Below, in pieces: positions 38,504-49,130 of a stretch of 64,000 nt of DNA. The position numbers and the translations under genes were made by a program. The stretch's first letter is position 1. Every line of letters starts with the position of its first letter. Origin of the DNA: Nocardioides perillae (GTDB taxonomy: Bacteria > Actinomycetota > Actinomycetes > Propionibacteriales > Nocardioidaceae); NCBI RefSeq assembly GCF_013409425.1, contig NZ_JACCAC010000001.1:1612001-1676000 (forward strand), written 5' to 3'. Below the pieces are notes generated by a model. That model was not told where the DNA came from. It made no database searches and was given only the letters and a program-made list of their open reading frames with translations.

Positions 38504-39886
38504 GTGCCCTCCGACGCCTCGGGAACCCTCGACCCCGCCAACCTGCAGGCCGTCTTCAAGGCCTACGACGTGCGCGGCACTGTGCCCGACCAGCTCGACG
38601 AGGTGCTCGCGCGGCGTGTCGGCGCCGCCTTCGTCGCGGTGACCGGGGCGCCCACCGTGGTGGTCGGTCACGACATGCGTCCCAGCTCGCCGGAGATGGC
38701 GCGGGCCTTCGCCGAGGGCGCCGCCGAGGCGGGCGCCGACGTGGTCGCCGTCGGCCTGGCGTCCACCGACCAGCTCTACTTCGCCTCGGGCCACCTGGGC
38801 CACGCCGGCGCGATGTTCACCGCCTCCCACAACCCCGCGCAGTACAACGGCATCAAGATGTGCCGCGCCCACGCCGTGCCGGTCGGGGCGGAGAGCGGGC
38901 TGCACGAGATCCGCGACCTCCTCGCCCGCGGGGACGAGCTGCCGCCGGCGGCCACGCCCGGCGAGGTCACCGCGCGCGACGTGCTCGACGAGTACGCCGC
39001 GCACCTGCTGTCGCTGGCGCCCGTGACGGGTCGTCGGCTGCGCGTGGTCGTCGACGCGGGCAACGGCATGGCGGGCCACACAGCCCCCGCCGTCCTCGGA
39101 CGCCTGCACGACGTCGTCGACCTCGTGCCGCTCTACTTCGAGCTCGACGGCTCCTTCCCGCACCACGAGGCCAACCCGATCGAGCCCGAGAACCTCCGCG
39201 ACCTGCAGGCCGAGGTGCTCGCGCGGGGGGCGGACGTCGGGCTCGCCTTCGACGGCGACGCCGACCGGTGCTTCGTCGTCGACGAGCAGGGCCGCGCGGT
39301 CTCGCCGTCCACGCTGACCGCGCTCATCGCCGAGCGAGAGCTCGCCCGCGCCCCCGGCTCGGCCGTCATCCACAACCTGATCACGAGCCGCGCCGTGCCC
39401 GAGTTGGTCGCCGAGCGGGGCGGCCGCCCCGTGCGCACCCGGGTGGGCCACTCCTTCATCAAGGCGACCATGGCCGAGACCGACGCCGTCTTCGGCGGTG
39501 AGCACAGCGGCCACTTCTACTTCCGCGACTTCTGGCGGGCCGACTCGGGCATGCTCGCCGCGCTGCACCTCCTCGCCGCCCTGGGGGAGTCCGAGCAGCC
39601 CCTGAGCGCCCTGCTGCAGCGCTACGAGCGCTACGCCAGCAGCGGGGAGGTCAACAGCACCGTCGCCGACCAGGCGGCCGTCGTGGCGGAGCTGCGCCGA
39701 CGGTGGTCGGAGCGCGACGACGTCGTCCTCGACGAGCTCGACGGCCTCACCGTCACCCACGCCGACTGGTGGTTCAACGTGCGCCCGTCCAACACCGAGC
39801 CGCTGCTGCGGCTCAACGCCGAGGGTCGCGACACCGCCACCATGGAGCAGGTGCGCGACGCGGTGCTGGCCGTCGTGCGCGCCTGA
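38504..39886 (+). CDS. manB: Phosphomannomutase/phosphoglucomutase
   Basis: A 460-residue alpha-D-phosphohexomutase converting mannose-6-phosphate to mannose-1-phosphate, the substrate of ManC. The active-site phosphoserine loop FTASHNPAQYNGIK (Ser about 108), the metal-binding DGDADRCF (about 250), the sugar-recognition GEHSGHFYF (about 331) and the phosphate-binding RPSNTEPLLRLN (about 427) are complete. Gene order manB, Trm112, SIS protein resembles the Rv3257c-Rv3256c region. Confidence 0.95.
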   Translation: MPSDASGTLDPANLQAVFKAYDVRGTVPDQLDEVLARRVGAAFVAVTGAPTVVVGHDMRPSSPEMARAFAEGAAEAGADVVAVGLASTDQLYFASGHLGHAGAMFTASHNPAQYNGIKMCRAHAVPVGAESGLHEIRDLLARGDELPPAATPGEVTARDVLDEYAAHLLSLAPVTGRRLRVVVDAGNGMAGHTAPAVLGRLHDVVDLVPLYFELDGSFPHHEANPIEPENLRDLQAEVLARGADVGLAFDGDADRCFVVDEQGRAVSPSTLTALIAERELARAPGSAVIHNLITSRAVPELVAERGGRPVRTRVGHSFIKATMAETDAVFGGEHSGHFYFRDFWRADSGMLAALHLLAALGESEQPLSALLQRYERYASSGEVNSTVADQAAVVAELRRRWSERDDVVLDELDGLTVTHADWWFNVRPSNTEPLLRLNAEGRDTATMEQVRDAVLAVVRA

Positions 39887-39904
39887 GCCATCCCGACCCA
39901 CCCC

Positions 39905-39936
39905 GCCACCCGTCCCACCCGCCACCCGTCCCACCC
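39905..39936. repeat. 16-bp tandem duplication upstream of the Trm112 gene
   Basis: GCCACCCGTCCCACCC is repeated exactly, 39905-39920 and 39921-39936, in the 72-bp gap between manB and the Trm112 gene. Confidence 0.7.
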
Positions 39937-39958
39937 CTCCGAGCCCGAGGAGCCTCCC

Positions 39959-40138
39959 GTGCCGATCCCCCCCGACCTGCTCGCCCTGGTCGTCTGCCCC
40001 GGGTGCCGCGCCGACCTCGAGCCCGCCGCCGGCCCCGCCGGCGAGGAGGAGCTCGTGTGCACCGGGTGCGGCAACGCCTACCCCGTGCGCGACGACATCC
40101 CCGTGCTGCTCCTCGACGAGGCCCGCCGGCGGTCCTGA
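39959..40138 (+). CDS. Trm112-like small zinc protein
   Basis: A 59-residue protein not prominent by length. It reads PPDLLALVVCPGCRADL, then LVCTGCGNAYPVRDDIPVLL, with two CxxC pairs forming one zinc ribbon, the Trm112/UPF0434 pattern. In bacteria these proteins are often adaptors for methyltransferases. GAGGAG (39947-39952) lies 6 nt before the GTG. The TGA overlaps the ATG of the SIS gene (TGATG), so the two are coupled. Confidence 0.9.
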   Translation: MPIPPDLLALVVCPGCRADLEPAAGPAGEEELVCTGCGNAYPVRDDIPVLLLDEARRRS

Positions 40139-41190
40139 TGGGGTGGTTCGACGAGTCCCGGCTCGACGACGAGCGCGCGCTCGCCGCGCGCGACCACCTG
40201 CTGCGCCACCTCGCCGAGTCGGGGGCCCGGGTGCGCCGCGAGGTCACCGCCGCCCGCGAGAGCGGGGCCGGCGCCGCGCGCGCGGGCGACGCGGGCGAGG
40301 TGCGCCCGCGGGCCGTGGTCGCGGCGGGGCCCGACTCCCGGCTGCTGCGGGCGGTGCTGGAGCCGTGGTGCCCGGTGCCGTTCGTCGCCTGGCCCGGGCC
40401 GGGCCTGCCCGGGTGGACCGGTGGCCTCGACCTCGTCGTGGTGCTCGCGCCGGAGGGGTCCGACCCCGGCTCGGCCTCGGCCGTCGCCGAGGCCGTGCGC
40501 CGCGGCTGCTCGGTCGTGGTCGCGTGCCCGCCCGCCTCGCTGGTCGCCGAGCACGCGGCCGGGCGCTGGAGCACGCTGCTGCCGACCGTGACCGGCGACC
40601 AGCTCGCCGTCGCGGTCGTGGTGCTCGAGCACCTCGCGGCGCTCGGCCTCGGCCCCGGCACCGACGCGGAGGAGGTCGCCGCGGCCCTCGACGACGTGGC
40701 CGTCGCGTGCTCGCCCTACCGCGACCTGGCCGTCAACCCGGCCAAGGAGCTCGCGATCGGCCTCGCCGACACGACGCCGCTGGTGTGGGGCGGCTCGACG
40801 CTGTCCGCCCGCGCGGCGCGTCGGGTGGCCGAGGCGGTCCGCGTCGCGACCGGGCGCACGGTGCTGCCGGGCGATGCCGACCACCTGCTGCCCGTCGTCG
40901 AGGCCGCCCGCCCGCGCGACGTCTTCGCCGACCCCGTCGACGCGCCCGGGGGAGCGGCGCGGCCGGCGCTGCTGCTCCTCGACGACGGCGCGGACGACCC
41001 GGTGGTCCGCGAGGACCGCGGTCGGCTGCGGGCCGCGGCGGCCGCCCACGACGTGCGGGTGGAGGAGGTCGACGCCTCCGGACCGGGCGACGGGCGGGTG
41101 GCCCGCAGCGAGCTGGCGCGCTACGCCTCGCTGGTGCTCACCGGGTCCTACCTCGCGCAGTACCTCGCCGTCGGGTCGGTCGACGGGTGA
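40138..41190 (+). CDS. SIS-domain phosphosugar isomerase-like protein (Rv3256c type)
   Basis: A 350-residue protein related to the bifunctional phosphoglucose/phosphomannose isomerases (bact-PGI_C). The N-terminal half contains SIS-like strands (VVAAGPDSRLLRAVL, VVVLAPEGSDPGS, SVVVACPPASLVAEH), and the C-terminal half has NPAKELAIGLADTTPLVWGGSTLSARAARRVAEAV followed by a LLLLDDGADDP strand. It lies in the manB neighbourhood, suggesting mannose metabolism, but the usual SIS catalytic signature is weak, and a binding or regulatory role is possible. Confidence 0.82.
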   Translation: MGWFDESRLDDERALAARDHLLRHLAESGARVRREVTAARESGAGAARAGDAGEVRPRAVVAAGPDSRLLRAVLEPWCPVPFVAWPGPGLPGWTGGLDLVVVLAPEGSDPGSASAVAEAVRRGCSVVVACPPASLVAEHAAGRWSTLLPTVTGDQLAVAVVVLEHLAALGLGPGTDAEEVAAALDDVAVACSPYRDLAVNPAKELAIGLADTTPLVWGGSTLSARAARRVAEAVRVATGRTVLPGDADHLLPVVEAARPRDVFADPVDAPGGAARPALLLLDDGADDPVVREDRGRLRAAAAAHDVRVEEVDASGPGDGRVARSELARYASLVLTGSYLAQYLAVGSVDG

Positions 41191-41228
41191 CCCTCCCGCG
41201 GGGCGGGTCGCGCCGCGCCGCCCGCGGT

Positions 41229-41234
41229 TAGGCT
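41229..41234 (+). promoter_or_regulatory. Putative -10 (TAGGCT) before a 17-codon leader ORF
   Basis: TAGGCT ends 7 nt before GTG 41242, the first codon of a short ORF that ends on the DUF808 start. Confidence 0.5.
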
Positions 41235-41241
41235 GCTGCCC

Positions 41242-41291
41242 GTGACGGCACCTGCCCCCCTCGCCCCTGCTCGCGTGGCCGGAGACGCGGC

Positions 41292-41295
<4 letters not shown>
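41242..41295 (+). CDS. Possible 17-residue leader peptide coupled to DUF808
   Basis: From GTG 41242 the frame reads [17 protein letters not shown] and ends at TGA 41293-41295, overlapping the DUF808 GTG at 41292 by 4 bp (GTGA). A leaderless-type -10 precedes it at the usual spacing and there is no Shine-Dalgarno for DUF808 itself. If real, ribosomes would load on the leaderless leader and reinitiate at DUF808. It could be chance; no homologues can be checked here. Confidence 0.4.
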
Positions 41296-42236
<941 letters not shown>

Positions 42237-42297
42237 CGACGGTCGCGCCCGCACCGGTGGCGGCCGCGAGGATTCCTGCTTCGCTGGGGCGCCGCTC

Positions 42298-42303
42298 TAC
42301 TCT
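42298..42303 (+). promoter_or_regulatory. Putative -10 (TACTCT) for ahcY
   Basis: TACTCT would give a start near 42310 and a leader of about 45 nt with AGGAGA (42342-42347) before the ATG at 42356. No SAH riboswitch fold was recognised in this short leader. Confidence 0.4.
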
Positions 42304-42355
42304 CGGAGGGCACGAGCACGCCCCGTCCGCACCGCTTCCGCAGGAGAGACACCTC

Positions 42356-43801
<1,446 letters not shown>

Positions 43802-43808
43802 TCCCGGG

Positions 43809-43843
43809 GTCTGCCCGGTGGCGACCACCGCCACCGGGCAGAC
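43809..43843 (+). terminator. Strong 15-bp hairpin after ahcY
   Basis: GTCTGCCCGGTGGCG and its exact complement flank a 5-nt loop (ACCAC), 8 nt after the ahcY stop. A perfect 15-bp stem without a U-tract; likely terminator separating ahcY from mtrA. Confidence 0.8.
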
Positions 43844-43884
43844 TGGGACGGTGAGCGGAGCGAGGCGGAGCAGGAGGCGGTGAC

Positions 43885-44577
43885 GTGGACGACCTGATCC
43901 AGCGCGGCCGCGTGCTCGTCGTCGACGACGACGCCCCGCTCGCCGAGATGCTCTCCATCGTGCTGCGCCAGGAGGGCTTCGACAGCCGCGTGTGCACCCG
44001 CGGCGACCTCGCCATGGAGGCCTTCCGCGACTACGGCCCCGACCTCGTGCTGCTCGACCTGATGCTCCCCGGCCGCGACGGCATCGACGTGTGCAAGGAG
44101 ATCCGCTACGAGTCCGGCGTGCCGATCGTGATGCTCACCGCGAAGGGCGACACCGTCGACGTCGTGGTGGGGCTGGAGTCCGGCGCCGACGACTACGTCG
44201 TCAAGCCGTTCAAGCCCAAGGAGCTCGTCGCCCGCATCCGCGCCCGGGTGCGCCGCTACGAGACCCGCACCCCCGAGGTGCTGGTCGTCGGCGACCTGAC
44301 GATCGACGTCGCCGGCCACGTGGTGAGCCGCGGTGACGCCCCGATCAACCTCACCCCGCTGGAGTTCGACCTGCTGGTCTGCCTGGCGCGCAAGCCCTGG
44401 CAGGTCTTCACCCGCGAGGTGCTCCTCGAGCAGGTGTGGGGCTACCGCCACGCCGCCGACACCCGGCTGGTCAACGTGCACGTCCAGCGCCTGCGGTCCA
44501 AGGTCGAGCACGACCCCGAGCGGCCCGAGATCGTCGTGACGGTGCGGGGTGTGGGCTACAAGGCAGGTCATGCGTGA
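43885..44577 (+). CDS. mtrA: Response regulator MtrA
   Basis: A 230-residue OmpR/PhoB-type regulator. The receiver domain has the acidic pocket VVDDDAPLAE, phosphoacceptor Asp 58 in LLDLMLPGRDG, MLTAKG and the Lys in YVVKPFKPKEL. The winged-helix half has the MtrA-type DTRLVNVHVQRLRSKVEHDPE recognition region. MtrA governs cell-wall and division genes (rpf, amidases, dnaA) in actinobacteria. GGAGG precedes the GTG. It overlaps mtrB by 8 bp. Confidence 0.97.
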   Translation: MDDLIQRGRVLVVDDDAPLAEMLSIVLRQEGFDSRVCTRGDLAMEAFRDYGPDLVLLDLMLPGRDGIDVCKEIRYESGVPIVMLTAKGDTVDVVVGLESGADDYVVKPFKPKELVARIRARVRRYETRTPEVLVVGDLTIDVAGHVVSRGDAPINLTPLEFDLLVCLARKPWQVFTREVLLEQVWGYRHAADTRLVNVHVQRLRSKVEHDPERPEIVVTVRGVGYKAGHA

Positions 44578-46270
44578 GCGCTCGGCCTGGCGCCGCGGAC
44601 CGGCCTTCTGGCGGCGCTCCATCCAGCTGCGCGTCGTCGTCAGCACCCTGCTCCTGACCGCTGCCGTCGTCGGGGCCGTCGGTTGGTTCCTGCTGCAGCA
44701 GACCCGCGACGGTCTGCTGGACAACCGGGTCGAGGCGGTCGTCGCCGAGGCCGAGAACGAGACCGCGGAGGCCGAGAACCGCCTCGTGGCCGCCTCGGGC
44801 ACCGACGTCGACGCCGCGGCCCAGCGCACCGCGCTGGTGGAGCCGATCATCCTGCGCGGCGCCAGCCGTGGCTTCGGCGTGGTGCTCGCCGCGACGGGCG
44901 GGGAGGCCGGGGCCCGGCTGCCCGCGGGCGGCGCGCTCTTCACCGACGGCCTGGACCCCGCGAGCGTCCCCGACGCCCTCCAGGACCACTTCCGGGCCGC
45001 CGACGAGACCGCCTGGAGCTTCTCGGCCATCGCGGCGACCGCGCCGGACGCGCCGGTCGCCGAGGGCCCCGCGGTCGTCGTCGGCTCGACGCTCACGCTG
45101 CCGGCCGACGGTCGCACCTACACGCTCTACTACCTCTTCCCCCTCGAGGAGGAGCAGGAGACGCTCGCGCTGGTGACCCGCGCCCTGGTCACCGCCGCGG
45201 CCCTGCTGCTCGTGCTGGTCGCCGGCGTGACCTGGCTGGTCACCCGCCAGGTCGTCACGCCGGTCCGGCTGGCCCGCCGGGTGGCCGAGCGGCTGGCCGC
45301 GGGCACCTTGCAGGAGCGGATGCGGGTGCGCGGCGAGGACGACCTCGCGCGCCTCGCGACCTCGTTCAACCAGATGGCCTCCAACCTCCAGCGCCAGATC
45401 CGCCAGCTCGAGGAGCTCAGCCGCGTGCAGCGGCGCTTCGTCTCCGACGTCTCGCACGAGCTGCGCACGCCGTTGACGACCGTGCGCATGGCGGGCGACG
45501 TCCTGCACGACGCGCGCGACGGCTTCGACCCCGGCACCCGGCGGGCCGCGGAGCTGCTGCAGACCGAGCTCGACCGCTTCGAGACGCTCCTGGCCGACCT
45601 GCTCGAGATCAGCCGCTTCGACGCCGGTGCCGCCGTGCTCGACCTCGACGACGTCAACCTCGTCGACGTCGCGCACCGCGTCGTCGACTCGACGCGACCG
45701 CTGGCCGAGCAGCGCGGCGTGCACGTGCGGGTGCGCGCCGGGGCGCAGCCGTGCCTGGCCGAGGCCGACGTGCGCCGCGTCGAGCGCATCGTGCGCAACC
45801 TGGTCACCAACGCCATCGACCACGCCGACGCGGGGGAGGTCGAGGTGCGCGTCGCCGGCGACGCCCACTCGGCGGCGCTCGCCGTGCGCGACCACGGGGT
45901 GGGGCTCGCGCCGGGGGAGTCGGCCATGGTGTTCAACCGCTTCTGGCGCGCCGACCCGGCCCGCGCCCGCACGACGGGCGGCACCGGTCTCGGGCTGTCG
46001 ATCTCGCTCGAGGACACCCACCTGCACGGCGGCTGGCTGCAGGCCTGGGGGCGCCCCGGAGAGGGGGCGCTCTTCCGCCTCACGCTGCCGCGCCGGGCCG
46101 GCGAGCCGCTGCGTGCCTCCCCGCTCCCGCTCGTGCCGCACGACGCCGACGGCGCGCGGGGCACCGGGGGGACGGGCGGCGCCGGGGGCAACGGCAGCAC
46201 CGGGGCTGCCGAGGGGCCGGGCAGCCGACCCGGGTCGGCCCCCGCGCGCGGCCCGGAGGTCTCCGCGTGA
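44570..46270 (+). CDS. mtrB: Sensor histidine kinase MtrB
   Basis: A 566-residue kinase: helix 1 (about residues 22-44), an extracytoplasmic domain (about 45-195), helix 2 (about 200-222), a HAMP domain (about 225-280), the HisKA box VSHELRTPL with His 296, and an HATPase domain with NLVTNAIDHA (N box), DHGVGLAPG (G1) and GGTGLGLS (G2). A Gly/Thr-rich tail follows. It phosphorylates MtrA. The ATG at 44570 is supported by the 8-bp overlap with mtrA. lpqB follows with a GTGA overlap. Confidence 0.96.
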   Translation: MRERSAWRRGPAFWRRSIQLRVVVSTLLLTAAVVGAVGWFLLQQTRDGLLDNRVEAVVAEAENETAEAENRLVAASGTDVDAAAQRTALVEPIILRGASRGFGVVLAATGGEAGARLPAGGALFTDGLDPASVPDALQDHFRAADETAWSFSAIAATAPDAPVAEGPAVVVGSTLTLPADGRTYTLYYLFPLEEEQETLALVTRALVTAAALLLVLVAGVTWLVTRQVVTPVRLARRVAERLAAGTLQERMRVRGEDDLARLATSFNQMASNLQRQIRQLEELSRVQRRFVSDVSHELRTPLTTVRMAGDVLHDARDGFDPGTRRAAELLQTELDRFETLLADLLEISRFDAGAAVLDLDDVNLVDVAHRVVDSTRPLAEQRGVHVRVRAGAQPCLAEADVRRVERIVRNLVTNAIDHADAGEVEVRVAGDAHSAALAVRDHGVGLAPGESAMVFNRFWRADPARARTTGGTGLGLSISLEDTHLHGGWLQAWGRPGEGALFRLTLPRRAGEPLRASPLPLVPHDADGARGTGGTGGAGGNGSTGAAEGPGSRPGSAPARGPEVSA

Positions 46271-48027
46271 GCCGCGGGGCACGGCGTACGCCCGTGGTGG
46301 CGGTGCTCCTCGCCCTGCTGCTCGCGGTGTCGGGGTGCGTCGGGCTGCCCGAGTCGGGGCCGGTCGTCGAGACCGGCGAGCGGGCGCGCGACGGGGTCGC
46401 GCCGGGCTACTCCTACGTGCCGCAGCCGCCCCAGGCCGGCGCCTCGCCGGGCGAGGTCGTGCGCGGCTTCCTCGACGCGATGACGGCGACCCCGCTGCAG
46501 ACCGCGGTGGCGCGGCAGTTCCTCGCGGTCGACGCCCAGGCGACGTGGGAGCCCGAGCGCGGCACCGTGACCTACGACGAGGTGAGCGACCCCAGCGGGA
46601 CCGGCACGGTCAGCGTGCGCCTGAGCGGCGGCGGCCGCCTCGACGCGCGCGGGGCCTGGCAGGGGCCGCTCTCGGCCGAGGCGAGCACCCTGGACTTCCC
46701 GATGGTGCAGGAGGAGGGGGAGTGGCGCATCGGCCGCGCGCCCGACGCCCTGGTGGTGCCCGAGTCGTGGTTCGGCCAGCGCTTCCGCAGCGTCGACCTC
46801 TACTTCCTCGACCCGACCGCGCGCGTGCTCGTGCCCGAGCCGGTCTTCGCGCCGCGCGGCGAGCAGCTCGCCACGACCCTGGTGCAGGGCCTCGTCGCCG
46901 GACCGGGCCCGGCCCTGCGCGGGGTGGCCCGCACGTTCTTCCCCGCCGGCAGCGCCGTCGAGCTGTCGGTGGTGGTGGCCGACGGGCTCGCGGAGGTGTC
47001 GCTGCAGGGCGACCCGCGCGCCCTCGACGGGCAGGCGGCCGAGCTGGTCCTCGCGCAGCTGGCCTGGACCCTGCGGCAGGACCCGGCGGTGCGCTCGCTG
47101 CGGCTGACCGTCGGGGGCGAGCCCGTCACCGTCGCGGGCGGGCCCTCGGCCACCGACGTCGACTCGGCCGCCGCCTACGACCCCACGGTCGTCACCTCCA
47201 GCTCGCAGCTCTTCGGGCTGCGCGACGGCGCCGTGGTCGTCGCCTCCCCCGGGGTCGAGGAGCAGGTGAGCGGCCCGCTCGGCACGGGCGACTACCAGCT
47301 GCGCGACCTGGCCGTCGACCTCGGCGCCACCCGCGTCGCGGGTGTGGCGGCCGACGGCAGTGCGGTGTGGGTCGCCCCGCTCGACGGCGTCGCCGGCGCC
47401 GGCGGCCGGGGCGGCGCCGGGGTGGTGACGTGGCCCGGCGCCGACCACCTGCGGCCCGGCTGGGACCACGCCGGCCGGCTGTGGCTGCTCGACGCGGGTC
47501 GGGGCGGGGCCGAGCTGTCGGTGGTGGTCGGCGGCCGGCGCCGGGTCGTCGAGGCGCCCGGCGTGACCGGGCAGCGGGTGCGCCAGCTGCTCGTCTCCCG
47601 CGACGGGTCGCGCCTGGTCACGGTGCTCGCCGGCGGTGGCGGCCGGGTGCAGGTGAGCCGGGTCCGCTACGACGAGCGCGGCCGGGTGCTGGGTGTCGGG
47701 CGCCCGGTGCGCCTCGGCCGGGGCGCGGGCGACCCGCTGGTGGTCCGCGACGTGGGCTGGGCCTCGCCGACCGACCTGCTCGTCGTGCACGCCGTGACCG
47801 GCGACCTGACCGAGCTGCGCTCGCTGCGCGTCGACGGCTCGCCGGCGAGCCTCGCACCCGAGGGCTCGGCCGACCTGCTGCGCGAGCGCGTGCGGCAGGT
47901 GGTGAGCTCGCCCGTCGCCGACGAGCCGCTGCTCGTCTCGACGCCGGCCGGCCTGCTCGACCCGCGCCTGCCGGCGGGCGAGGTGCTCGTGCCCCCCGAC
48001 GTCACCGACGTCACCTACGTGGGCTGA
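46267..48027 (+). CDS. lpqB: Lipoprotein LpqB
   Basis: A 586-residue lipoprotein with a clear signal and lipobox LAVSGC (Cys 24). A GerMN-like domain (about residues 190-300; LYFLDPTARVLVPEPV) precedes a beta-propeller-like C-terminus with LpqB family features. LpqB binds MtrB outside the membrane and modulates MtrA phosphorylation in mycobacteria. The GTG overlaps the mtrB stop by 4 bp, so the trio mtrA-mtrB-lpqB forms one unit. Confidence 0.95.
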   Translation: MSRGARRTPVVAVLLALLLAVSGCVGLPESGPVVETGERARDGVAPGYSYVPQPPQAGASPGEVVRGFLDAMTATPLQTAVARQFLAVDAQATWEPERGTVTYDEVSDPSGTGTVSVRLSGGGRLDARGAWQGPLSAEASTLDFPMVQEEGEWRIGRAPDALVVPESWFGQRFRSVDLYFLDPTARVLVPEPVFAPRGEQLATTLVQGLVAGPGPALRGVARTFFPAGSAVELSVVVADGLAEVSLQGDPRALDGQAAELVLAQLAWTLRQDPAVRSLRLTVGGEPVTVAGGPSATDVDSAAAYDPTVVTSSSQLFGLRDGAVVVASPGVEEQVSGPLGTGDYQLRDLAVDLGATRVAGVAADGSAVWVAPLDGVAGAGGRGGAGVVTWPGADHLRPGWDHAGRLWLLDAGRGGAELSVVVGGRRRVVEAPGVTGQRVRQLLVSRDGSRLVTVLAGGGGRVQVSRVRYDERGRVLGVGRPVRLGRGAGDPLVVRDVGWASPTDLLVVHAVTGDLTELRSLRVDGSPASLAPEGSADLLRERVRQVVSSPVADEPLLVSTPAGLLDPRLPAGEVLVPPDVTDVTYVG

Positions 48028-48144
48028 GCGCGAGCCGGGCCGGCCCGGGCCGCCGGGTGTCCCCAGCGCACCGGGCGGGCCCCGCCGTCCCCAGGTCGAC
48101 GCGCCGCGGGTGCACACGGGGCGCGCGCACGCTGGAGTGGGGCC

Positions 48145-49044
48145 GTGCCCGAGCCTGCTGCTCCCCGCCTCGAGCCCGCCGGGTGGTGGGACGCCCTGCT
48201 CGACCTCGCGCTGGGTGCCGCGTGCACGGTGTGCGCCCGGCCCGGGCGGGTGCTCTGCGCTGCCTGCCTCCGCGGGCTCCCGACCTCGGCCGGCCCCGCC
48301 CGGCCGACCCCGTGCCCCGACGGCCTGCCGCCGACCTGGGCCACCACGGCGTACGACGGGGCGGTGCGCGACCTCGTCCTCGGCCACAAGGAGCGGGGGC
48401 GGCTGGCCCTCGCCCGCCCGCTCGGCGCGCTGCTCGCGACCGCGGCCCTCGCCGCGGTGCGCGGTGCGGCGCGCGGGGCGGAGCCCGGTGACGCGCCTGT
48501 GGTCCCGGTGCTGCTGGTCCCCGTGCCGTCACGGCCGGGCGTCGACCGGGGGCGCGGCCACGCCCCGACCGCCGCGCTGGTCCGGGCGGCCGCCGCCTCG
48601 CTGCGCGCCGGCGGTGTGCCCGCGACGGTCGCGCCGCTGCTGGCCTCGCACCGCGGTGTCGCCGACCAGGCCGGCCTCGACGCCGCGGCGCGCGCGGCCA
48701 ACCTGGCGGGCTCGCTGCACTGCCCCGCGGCGGGCCTGCGCCGCCAGGCCCGCCGCACGCCCCGGGCGCGGGTGGTGCTGTGCGACGACGTGCTCACCAC
48801 CGGCGCCACGCTGGCCGAGGCCGCCCGCGCCCTGCGCGCCTGCGGCGTGCCGGTCGAGGCCGCGGCCGTCGTCGCCGCCACCCGGCGGCGCCTCCCGGCG
48901 GCGCCTCCCGCCGGCGACCCCACCCCGCGGGGGCCACCCTCGCGGGGGTCGCGGCGCGGACGACCCCGTGCCGTCCCTTCCCACGGGCCGGTGATGCGTC
49001 TAGCGTCGGTGCATGGAGTCCCCCTCGACCTGCCCGGGTCCTGA
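48145..49044 (+). CDS. comF: ComF-family phosphoribosyltransferase-like protein
   Basis: A 299-residue frame. N-terminal CxxC pairs (CTVCARPG, CAACLRGL) make the expected zinc ribbon, followed by AYDGAVRDLVLGHKERG and the type I PRTase motif VVLCDDVLTTGATL (about residue 210). Beyond about residue 250 the tail is low-complexity Pro/Arg and overlaps a leaderless-type promoter and short ORF. Natural ComF proteins often end near there, so the tail may be dispensable. The role is DNA uptake/competence-related or unknown outside Bacillus/Haemophilus. Confidence 0.88.
   Translation: MPEPAAPRLEPAGWWDALLDLALGAACTVCARPGRVLCAACLRGLPTSAGPARPTPCPDGLPPTWATTAYDGAVRDLVLGHKERGRLALARPLGALLATAALAAVRGAARGAEPGDAPVVPVLLVPVPSRPGVDRGRGHAPTAALVRAAAASLRAGGVPATVAPLLASHRGVADQAGLDAAARAANLAGSLHCPAAGLRRQARRTPRARVVLCDDVLTTGATLAEAARALRACGVPVEAAAVVAATRRRLPAAPPAGDPTPRGPPSRGSRRGRPRAVPSHGPVMRLASVHGVPLDLPGS
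49001..49006 (+). promoter_or_regulatory. Putative -10 (TAGCGT) within the comF tail
   Basis: TAGCGT ends 6 nt before an ATG at 49013. This is either a leaderless promoter for an 18-codon ORF or the promoter for hpf with a leader of about 120 nt. Confidence 0.45.
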
Positions 49045-49069
49045 CCACCGCGGCGGGTCGCTGCGGTGA
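49013..49069 (+). CDS. Possible 18-residue leaderless small ORF upstream of hpf
   Basis: ATG 49013 starts the frame MESPSTCPGPDHRGGSLR, ending at TGA 49067-49069. It overlaps the last 32 bp of the comF frame and lies 61 bp upstream of hpf. The -10 spacing matches the window's leaderless rule. It may be an upstream ORF influencing hpf, or chance in GC-rich DNA. Confidence 0.35.
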   Translation: MESPSTCPGPDHRGGSLR

Positions 49070-49130
49070 CCCCGGGCCGTCCACGGGGCCTCCACGCCCG
49101 ACCCACACAACCCCAACCCCGGGAGGTTCC

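Noticed and set aside
42237-42355. SAH or SAM riboswitch upstream of ahcY
   Set aside because: The leader after the likely start is only about 45 nt and shows no compact conserved core or pseudoknot pattern I could recognise. A covariance-model search would settle it.
45130-48387. A 1085-codon reverse frame opposite mtrB, lpqB and comF
   Set aside because: Pure antisense of well-recognised genes; no ribosome site or domain evidence.
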